A program made the position numbers and the translations under genes. A stretch of 64,000 nt of DNA from contig NZ_CP017074.1 of assembly GCF_001717465.1 (NCBI RefSeq), positions 2,570,873 to 2,634,872 on the forward strand, written 5' to 3'. Positions 58,065-64,000 of this stretch are shown here, in pieces. Below the pieces are notes generated by a model. That model was given only the letters and a program-made list of their open reading frames with translations, was not told the DNA's origin and did not search any database. Within the stretch, counting starts at the first letter, position 1. Every line of letters begins with the position of its first letter. The DNA is from Luteimonas sp. JM171 (GTDB lineage Bacteria; Pseudomonadota; Gammaproteobacteria; Xanthomonadales; Xanthomonadaceae).

Positions 58065-59935
58065 GCAACGTCCTTTCCACCGGCACCAGCGCGCTGCTGG
58101 CCTTCCAGCGTGCGCTGTCCACGGTCAGCCACAACGTCGCCAACCTAAATACGCCGGGCTACAGCCGCCAGCGCGTGGACTTTGCCGCCCGCAACCCCAC
58201 CGATGTGGGCGTGGGCCATATCGGCCAGGGCACCAGGATCCAGGACATCAACCGGGTGGTCGACGAGCTGGCCAACGCCCGCCTGATCGACAGCGGCGGG
58301 GAGCTCGCACGCCTGGAGCAGCTGTCATCCCTGTCCAGCCGCGTCGACAGCCTGATGTCCGATCCCGCCACCGGGATCACCGGCGCATGGTCGGGGTTCT
58401 TTGATTCGGTCAGCGCACTGTCCGCCGATCCGTCCGCCTCCGCCCGGCGCCAGGACCTGCTTGGCCAGGCCAGCGCCCTCTCCGCCCGCTTCCAGCAGAT
58501 CCAGGGCCAGTTCGACCAGCTCTCGCGCGAGGTCGACGGCGGCCTGCGCGCCGGGGCGGACGAGGTGAACCGCCTCGCCTCGGAGATTTCCGAACTCAAC
58601 GCAAAAATCAGCGGCCGCAAGGCAGCGCCGGACCTGCTGGATCGCCGCGACCAGCTGGTGGGCGAACTGGTGGCGCTGACCGGCGGCTCAGCCGTGTCCC
58701 AGGATGGCACCAGCGTGAACGTGTTCACCGCCGGCGGCCAGGCGCTGGTGGTGGGCACGCAGGCATCGCGGCTGGGCGCCGTGGCCGATCCCTATCGCCC
58801 GGAGCGCACCCAGCTGGTGCTGGAGTCACCTGGGCAGGCCTCGCGCCTGGATGAGCGCGCGCTCGGCGGCCGCATTGGCGGCCTGCTCGAATTCCGCAGC
58901 CAGATCCTGGACCCGGCGCAGGGCGAACTGGGCCGGGTTGCGCTGGGCCTGGCCCATTCGTTCAACGAAGCGCACGCGCGCGGCATGGACCACCCCGGCG
59001 ACATGGGCGGGGAATTCTTCCGCGCGCCCACGCCCAAGGTCAGCGCGCATGCCGGCAACACCGGCGGCGCCAACCTCTCTGCCGCCGCCAGCGACCCTGG
59101 TGCAATCACCGGGCGCGATGTGGTGCTCCAGTGGCGCGACGGCGCCTGGTCGGCCACGGATGCGACCAGTGGCGGCGAGCTGGCACTGACCGGCTCAGGC
59201 ACCGCTGACGACCCCCTGCTCGTCGCGGGGGTGTCGATCACATTCGATGGCGCGCCCGCCAGCGGCGACCGCTTCCTGGTGCAGCCCACCGCGCACGCTG
59301 CCGGCGTGCTGGACGTGGCCATCTCGGATCCCGCGCGGATTGCCGCGGCCGCGCCCATGCGCGTGGAGGCGGACCTTGGCAACGTCGGCTCCGGCAAGCC
59401 CGGCGCAGTCACTGCCGCCGATCCGGACAATCCGATGCCGGCCCACCCCGCCACCATCGAATTCATCGACGGCGACCAGTACACCGTCGACGGCGCGGGC
59501 CCCTACCCCTACGTGCCCGGCGAAACCATCCACGCCAACGGCTGGAGCTTCACGCTGGATGGCGCGCCGGGGCCCGGCGACCGGTTCGGGATCGGGCCCA
59601 CCGGTGCAGGCTCGAGCGACAACGGCAACGCACTGCTGCTCGCGGCCGTGGACGACCTGCGTGGCCTGGATGGCGGCAGCCAGAGCCTCAACGGCGCGAT
59701 CGCCGGCCTGACCACGTCGGTTGGCTCTGCCGCGCGCCAGGCCGGCTACGCCGCCGAGGCACAGGGCGTGCTGCATACCCAGGCCCAGGCAGCGCGCGAC
59801 AGCGTCTCGGGCGTCAACCTGGACGAGGAAGCGGCCAACATGCTGCGCCTCCAGCAGGCGTACCAGGCCGCTGCACAAATCATCGCCACGGCCGATAGCA
59901 TGTTCCAGACCCTGCTGGGAACCGTGCGCCGATGA
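58061..59935 (+). CDS. flgK: Hook-associated protein FlgK
   Basis: 624 residues. N-terminal MSNVLSTGTSALLAFQRALSTVSHNVANLNTPGYSRQRVDF and C-terminal GVNLDEEAANMLRLQQAYQAAAQIIATADSMFQTLLGTVRR are canonical. The middle is long and holds two copies of a short strand module of the type FxFDGAPAxGDRF. First hook-filament junction protein. The stop overlaps flgL (ATGA). Confidence 0.95.
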   Translation: MSNVLSTGTSALLAFQRALSTVSHNVANLNTPGYSRQRVDFAARNPTDVGVGHIGQGTRIQDINRVVDELANARLIDSGGELARLEQLSSLSSRVDSLMSDPATGITGAWSGFFDSVSALSADPSASARRQDLLGQASALSARFQQIQGQFDQLSREVDGGLRAGADEVNRLASEISELNAKISGRKAAPDLLDRRDQLVGELVALTGGSAVSQDGTSVNVFTAGGQALVVGTQASRLGAVADPYRPERTQLVLESPGQASRLDERALGGRIGGLLEFRSQILDPAQGELGRVALGLAHSFNEAHARGMDHPGDMGGEFFRAPTPKVSAHAGNTGGANLSAAASDPGAITGRDVVLQWRDGAWSATDATSGGELALTGSGTADDPLLVAGVSITFDGAPASGDRFLVQPTAHAAGVLDVAISDPARIAAAAPMRVEADLGNVGSGKPGAVTAADPDNPMPAHPATIEFIDGDQYTVDGAGPYPYVPGETIHANGWSFTLDGAPGPGDRFGIGPTGAGSSDNGNALLLAAVDDLRGLDGGSQSLNGAIAGLTTSVGSAARQAGYAAEAQGVLHTQAQAARDSVSGVNLDEEAANMLRLQQAYQAAAQIIATADSMFQTLLGTVRR

Positions 59936-61134
59936 CCCACCGCATCTCCACCTCGATGCTGTACCAGCAGTCGATTTCGACCCTGCAGACGCGCCAGGCC
60001 GACCTCTCGAAGCTGCAGCAGCAGCTCGCCACCGGCAAGAAGCTGCTTACCGCAAAGGACGACCCGGTGGGCGCTGGTTCGGCCGTCGCGCTGGACCGCG
60101 CGCTCTCCGAGCTTGGGCAGTTCGGCGCCAACGCGGACACGGTGCGCCACAGGCTCGGCCTGCAGGAAAACGCGCTGGCCCAGGCCGGTGAAATCATGGG
60201 GCGCGTATCCGAGCGTGCAATCCAGGCCAACGGCGGCACGCTCTCGGACGGCGACCGCCACGCCATCGCCATCGAGGTGCGCAGCCTGCGCACCGCGCTG
60301 CTGGACGTGGCCAATACGCCGGACGGCACCGGCCGCTACCTGTTTGGCGGCAGCCGGGACGGGAACCCGCCGTTTGCGCGCGACCCGGCGGGCGTCGCCT
60401 ATGGCGGCGACCAGACCCGTCGCAGCGTTGAGGTGGCACCACAGATCTTCGTCCAGGACACCATGCCCGGCAGCGAGGCGTTCATGCGTGCCCGGACTGG
60501 CGACGGCCGGGTTGATGCCGGCGCCGATTCCGGCAACAGCGGGACCGGCGTGGTCAGCGGCTTCGGCCTGATCGACTCCGGTGCGTGGCAAGGCGATGCA
60601 TATCGCATCTCTTTTGCGGCCGATGGGGCATTCGCCGTGGAAGACGCGGACGGCAATCCAGTCGCCGGCGGCACCCATTCGCCCGGCGAAGCGATCGAGT
60701 TCCACGGCCTGCGTTTGGTCGTTGATGGCGCGCCTGCCGAAGGCGATGCCTTCACCATCGGGCCCGCTGCGCCGCGCAGCGTGTTCGAAACGCTTGACGG
60801 GCTGCTCGCCGCACTCACGATGGATCCCACCACGGATGCCCAGCGCACCGCCCAGCAGAACGCGCTGCAATCGGCGATGCGCAACGTGGCCACCGCGCAG
60901 GAACACCTCATCGATGTGCGCGCCGAAGGCGGCGCCGGCCTGTCGATGATCGAGCAGGCCGACGACCTTCGCGCCGCGCACGGCCTGACCATCGAGACGA
61001 CCCTCTCGGGCCTGCGTGACCTCGACTATGCGGAGGCCATCTCGCGCTTCGAGCTGGAAATGGTGGCGCTGGAAGCCGCGCAGCTGAGCTTCATGCAGAT
61101 GCAGCGTCTCTCGCTGTTCGGCCTGATCCGCTGA
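59932..61134 (+). CDS. flgL: Hook-associated protein FlgL
   Basis: 400 residues. Flagellin-like N-terminus (RISTSMLYQQSISTLQTRQADLSKLQQQLATGKKLLTAKDDPVGAG) and C-terminus (YAEAISRFELEMVALEAAQLSFMQMQRLSLFGLIR). Contains one copy of the DGAPAxGDxF module also found in FlgK. Second junction protein. Last gene of the flg operon. Confidence 0.95.
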   Translation: MTHRISTSMLYQQSISTLQTRQADLSKLQQQLATGKKLLTAKDDPVGAGSAVALDRALSELGQFGANADTVRHRLGLQENALAQAGEIMGRVSERAIQANGGTLSDGDRHAIAIEVRSLRTALLDVANTPDGTGRYLFGGSRDGNPPFARDPAGVAYGGDQTRRSVEVAPQIFVQDTMPGSEAFMRARTGDGRVDAGADSGNSGTGVVSGFGLIDSGAWQGDAYRISFAADGAFAVEDADGNPVAGGTHSPGEAIEFHGLRLVVDGAPAEGDAFTIGPAAPRSVFETLDGLLAALTMDPTTDAQRTAQQNALQSAMRNVATAQEHLIDVRAEGGAGLSMIEQADDLRAAHGLTIETTLSGLRDLDYAEAISRFELEMVALEAAQLSFMQMQRLSLFGLIR

Positions 61135-61179
61135 ACCCTGCAGGCAAGGGCCCGGCGCGCCCTGCTTGCAAAAATCTCC

Positions 61180-61206
61180 TAAAGCTTGTTGGTGACCTGC
61201 CGTTAA
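61180..61206 (+). promoter_or_regulatory. FliA promoter of fliC
   Basis: TAAAGCTT, 11-base spacer, GCCGTTAA, an excellent match to the sigma-28 consensus. About 100 bases precede the fliC start, a long leader that can hold regulation such as CsrA binding (AAAGGAG is the ribosome site). Confidence 0.85.
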
Positions 61207-61309
61207 TGATTTCAGCAGAGGTCAGGACCGCACGAAACGGCAAACCCCTGCGGAGCCACCGGCCAGGTACAGCACCCGTGCCGGATCCCCATCAAAGGAG
61301 ACCAGCATC

Positions 61310-62458
61310 ATGTCTGTCATCAACACCAACACCATCGCACTGAACGCTCAGCGCAACCTGGCCACCAACAGCGCCAGCCTCTCGACCACCATCCAGCGCC
61401 TGTCGTCGGGCCTGCGCATCAACAGCGCGAAGGACGATGCCGCCGGCCTGGCCATTTCCGAGCGCTTCACCACCCAGATCCGCGGCATGAACCAGGCCGC
61501 CCGCAATGCCAATGATGGCATCTCGCTGGCGCAGACCGCCGAAGGCGCGCTCGGCGAAATCGGCAACAACCTGCAGCGCATCCGTGAGCTGGCGGTGCAG
61601 TCGTCCAATGCCACCAACTCCGCCAGCGACCGCGCCGCACTGCAGAAGGAGGTCGAACAGCTGACTGCCGAGATCGGCCGCGTCGCCCAGCAGACTTCCT
61701 TCAACGGCACCAACCTGCTCGACGGCAGCTTCGCAGGCGTGGCCTTCCAGGTGGGCGCCGATGCGGGCCAGCTGATCACGGTCGACAGCATCACCAATGC
61801 CAACACCGACGCCCTGGGCGGCACCATGTTCGCCAGCGGCACGGTGACGATCGATGCGCCGGCGGACGGAAATACTGACGTTTCGCTCTCGGGCATCTCG
61901 ATCAATGGCGTGAGCCTGGACGACATCACCGTGCCCGCCTCTGGTGACGACGGCGCCGCCACCCAGACTGCTGCCGTGGGCGCCCTGGTGTCCGCCATCA
62001 ACGCCAGGTCCGCGGAGCTGGGTGTCGTGGCCGAAGCCGGCGCCGACGGCGTCGTCGAAGTGTCATCGTTCCAGGCGGGCGACACCGCGATCGACTTCGA
62101 GATCACGGGTGCGACGGAAGCCTTTTCGGCTCCCACCTCCGAAACCTTCCTCGCTGACGTGGACATCTCTTCCTTTGCCGGTGCCCAGCAGGCCATCGCA
62201 ATCATGGACAGCGCCTTGGGCACCGTGAACGATGCCCGCGCCGACTTGGGCGCCGTGCAGAACCGCTTCAGCTCGGTCGTGGCGAACCTGCAGACCAGCT
62301 CCGAGAACCTCTCGGCCTCGCGCAGCCGCATCATGGACACCGACTTCGCCAAGGAAACCGCGGAGCTGTCGCGCACGCAGATCCTGCAGCAGGCCGGTAC
62401 CGCCATGCTGGCCCAGGCCAACCAGATCCCGCAGAACGTCCTCAGCCTCCTGCGCTGA
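61310..62458 (+). CDS. fliC: Flagellin
   Basis: 382 residues. D0/D1 N-terminal half (SVINTNTIALNAQRNLATNSASLSTTIQRLSSGLRINSAKDDAAGLAISERF) and C-terminal half (NLQTSSENLSASRSRIMDTDFAKETAELSRTQILQQAGTAMLAQANQIPQNVLSLLR) flank a variable, Ala/Thr-rich middle (about 180-280). The filament protein. One copy is present; a strong terminator follows. Confidence 0.96.
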   Translation: MSVINTNTIALNAQRNLATNSASLSTTIQRLSSGLRINSAKDDAAGLAISERFTTQIRGMNQAARNANDGISLAQTAEGALGEIGNNLQRIRELAVQSSNATNSASDRAALQKEVEQLTAEIGRVAQQTSFNGTNLLDGSFAGVAFQVGADAGQLITVDSITNANTDALGGTMFASGTVTIDAPADGNTDVSLSGISINGVSLDDITVPASGDDGAATQTAAVGALVSAINARSAELGVVAEAGADGVVEVSSFQAGDTAIDFEITGATEAFSAPTSETFLADVDISSFAGAQQAIAIMDSALGTVNDARADLGAVQNRFSSVVANLQTSSENLSASRSRIMDTDFAKETAELSRTQILQQAGTAMLAQANQIPQNVLSLLR

Positions 62459-62500
62459 TCCCTGCGGACCACGCCCGGGACCCAGGTCCCGGGCAGCACC

Positions 62501-62536
62501 AAAGAAACCCCCGGCGATTGCCGGGGGTTTCTTTTT
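62501..62536. terminator. Terminator between fliC and the YcgR-like gene
   Basis: A 15-base stem (AAAGAAACCCCCGGC pairs with GCCGGGGGTTTCTTT) and 4-base loop followed by T residues in the plus direction and A residues in the other, so it can end fliC and the convergent gene. A second, shorter GC hairpin stands at 62474-62493. Confidence 0.85.
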
Positions 62537-62563
62537 GCTCACTGGTTGAAAACGGTGAAACCC

Positions 62564-63325
62564 TCAGGACTGTCCGTTCAACCTGGCCAGGCGCTGGCGC
62601 TCGATGCGGAAGATGTGGCGCTGGATCATGGCGTCCGCGCCGCGGGGCAGCCCGGCGAACTTCAGGCCCGCCCGTTGCTGCGGCTGGCCGTCGGCGCGGG
62701 TGCGGGTGACCAGGCTGCACACGATCAGCTGGACCTCGATGCGCTCGCCGTCCGGCAGTTCCAGCGCGCAGCCGGGGTAGCGGCGCTGCAGTTCCAGCAC
62801 CTGGTCCTCCTGCGGCAGCAGCACCGCGATGCCCCCGGCGCTGATGTCGGTGACACGCCAGCGAAGCGGTTCACCGCCGTCGGGGGCGGGGAAGATGCAC
62901 CACGGCGACTCGTTCACCGGGGTTTCCAGCCGGTAGAACTCACGTCGCTGCAGGTGATGCAGCGACGCAGGCAGCGCGGCGCGGAAGGCCACGCACTCCT
63001 GCTCCAGCGTCCGCTGCGGATGTTCCACGCGGAAACGCACCTGCACCCGGTCCACCTGGGCCAGGCACAGCCAGTAGCCGGCGTCCCCGGCACGCTGGTT
63101 GACCGAGGGGATCGGGCTGCCGTCGAGCAACAGGCCGTCTTCATCCACCTCGAGCACCGCACTGGGAAACGACTGCCCGCTTCCATCCGGATGGGCGGTG
63201 AGCGCGGTGCGCTGGTCGGCCAGGGATTGCAGCAGCATGCGGATCTGGCGTGGATCGCGCACGAGGAACTTTTCGTCCTCGCTGGCCGCGTCGCTTGGGC
63301 CGGTGGTTCGCATGGTGCTGGGCAT
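62564..63325 (-). CDS. ycgR: YcgR-like PilZ protein, c-di-GMP flagellar brake
   Basis: 253 residues from MPSTMRTTGPSD. An N-terminal YcgR domain (PilZN) precedes a PilZ domain with RREFYR (RxxxR) and DISAGGIA (D/NxSxxG), the c-di-GMP-binding motifs. It slows the motor when c-di-GMP is high. Its position between fliC and fliD, opposite strand, fits a regulated late gene. It connects motility with the degenerate GGDEF-EAL protein of this window. Confidence 0.9.
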   Translation of the reverse strand: MPSTMRTTGPSDAASEDEKFLVRDPRQIRMLLQSLADQRTALTAHPDGSGQSFPSAVLEVDEDGLLLDGSPIPSVNQRAGDAGYWLCLAQVDRVQVRFRVEHPQRTLEQECVAFRAALPASLHHLQRREFYRLETPVNESPWCIFPAPDGGEPLRWRVTDISAGGIAVLLPQEDQVLELQRRYPGCALELPDGERIEVQLIVCSLVTRTRADGQPQQRAGLKFAGLPRGADAMIQRHIFRIERQRLARLNGQS

Positions 63326-63408
63326 GGGAAAGTCCTGGTCGACGATGGCTGCCAAGCCCGGCCGCCGCGCAGCAGCCACGCGCGAGCCGGCCGGGAGGCC
63401 TTGGGATA

Positions 63409-63435
63409 CCAACGGCCGGTGACGGCGGATCTTGA
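63409..63435 (-). promoter_or_regulatory. Possible weak FliA promoter of ycgR
   Basis: Read leftward: TCAAGATC, 11-base spacer, GCCGTTGG. The -35 and -10 differ from consensus in several positions. It lies about 84 bases before the ycgR start. Sequence support is modest. Confidence 0.3.
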
Positions 63436-63450
63436 GGCCCGCTTCCACCC

Positions 63451-63466
63451 GGGCATGTTTCTTGCA
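63451..63466 (+). promoter_or_regulatory. Sigma-54 promoter of fliD
   Basis: GGGCAT-N5-TTGCA, one or two positions away from the -24/-12 consensus with the invariant GG and GC preserved, about 100 bases before fliD. Confidence 0.65.
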
Positions 63467-63567
63467 GCGCCCCGTGGGCTCAAGAGTGACGGCCGCATGC
63501 CGTTAAGGACCGTGGGCGCGGCGCATTTGCATACCGCGCCCCCTGCAGGCGCGACTGAGGATTGCAC

Positions 63568-64000
63568 ATGGCGGATTATTCATTCGGATACGGCGGCATC
63601 GGATCAGGGCTGGACATCAGCACGATGGTGAGCCAGCTCGTGGCCGCCGATCGCGCGCCGCAGGACGCACGGCTGAACAAGCTGGAGGCAACCGCCAAGT
63701 TCAAGCTGTCGGCGCTGGGCAGCATCAGCTCGGCCTTCAGCACCCTCAAGGACAGGCTGGATACGCTGCAGAAGCCGGATGCGCTGGCCGCCCGCAAGGT
63801 GGAGGCGATTGCCAGCGGCGGCTCAAGGGATTCCGCCACGTCTCCGGTCACCGCCTCCGCCGGGGGCAGCACCCCCGCCGGGCGCTACGAGATCGAGGTC
63901 CACGCGCTGGCCACGGCGCACAAGCTGGTCGGCGCCGGAACGCCCGCGGATACGGTGTTCGGCGCGGGGACCCTGCGCCTGGAAACCGGTGGCGAATCCA
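63568..64000 (+). CDS. fliD: Filament cap FliD (partial, C-terminus off the edge)
   Basis: The frame runs from an ATG with weak upstream GAGG to the last base of the window (about 144 residues). The N-terminus GGIGSGLDISTMVSQLVAADRAPQDARLNKLEATAKFKLSALGSISSAFSTLKDRLDTL is the FliD D0 signature. Caps the growing filament. The rest of the gene is beyond the right edge. Confidence 0.92.
   Translation, partial: MADYSFGYGGIGSGLDISTMVSQLVAADRAPQDARLNKLEATAKFKLSALGSISSAFSTLKDRLDTLQKPDALAARKVEAIASGGSRDSATSPVTASAGGSTPAGRYEIEVHALATAHKLVGAGTPADTVFGAGTLRLETGGES

Overview
The window is high-GC DNA from a gammaproteobacterium, most likely a Xanthomonadaceae (Lysobacteraceae) member of the Luteimonas/Lysobacter/Xanthomonas type. 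I infer this from the core gene order (rarA, lolA, ftsK, alanine dehydrogenase, trxB, aat, infA, clpA, clpS, mnmA, hflD), from the sigma-54/FliA flagellar promoters, and from the copAB-type copper genes. No rRNA, tRNA or CRISPR array was recognised.

1-15.5 kb is a copper/heavy-metal resistance island. A truncated CopR/CusR-like regulator runs off the left edge. Rightward from it lie a CusCBA-type RND efflux system, a 51-residue coupled ORF and a CPH-type CopB P1B ATPase. A convergent leftward operon carries copA (multicopper oxidase), copB (outer membrane), a cytochrome c, an NTF2-like protein, a DUF411 lipoprotein, a glutaredoxin-MauE fusion and a DUF305 protein. Both operons have the same candidate operator, ATTAC-N6-GT(A/C)AT. 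Several products carry added His- or Met-rich segments.

15.5-24.6 kb is an accessory region that looks less GC-rich. It starts with a gene-poor stretch and small unknown genes (an XRE regulator with a 9-1-9 palindromic operator, a BPSL0761-like protein, a 313-residue unknown and others). It ends in a Tn7-like transposition module: TnsA-like, TnsB, TnsC and TniQ. The TnsA-like protein keeps the fold signature but seems to have lost most of its nuclease residues. The right boundary lies between about 24.3 and 24.62 kb; the left end was not found, and the copper genes may be cargo.

24.6-43.1 kb is core chromosome: a YchJ-like protein, an L,D-transpeptidase, small lipoproteins, RarA, a Yip1-like protein, LolA, FtsK, alanine dehydrogenase, TrxB, a COG3146 acyltransferase-like protein, Aat, IF-1, ClpA/ClpS, a NudJ-like hydrolase, MnmA and HflD. 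Aat, ClpS and ClpA form the N-end-rule degradation branch.

43.1-64 kb is motility: a chemoreceptor without a ligand domain, a histidine kinase, a degenerate GGDEF-EAL-REC protein, a PAS-type histidine kinase, flgN-flgM, flgA, cheV, flgBCDEFGHIJKL, fliC, a YcgR-like PilZ protein and the start of fliD. Early and middle genes have sigma-54 sites (flgA, flgB, flgG, fliD); late genes have FliA sites (mcp, flgM, cheV, fliC, possibly ycgR). This fits the usual flagellar hierarchy, with FlgM as anti-FliA and FlgN as chaperone for FlgK/FlgL.
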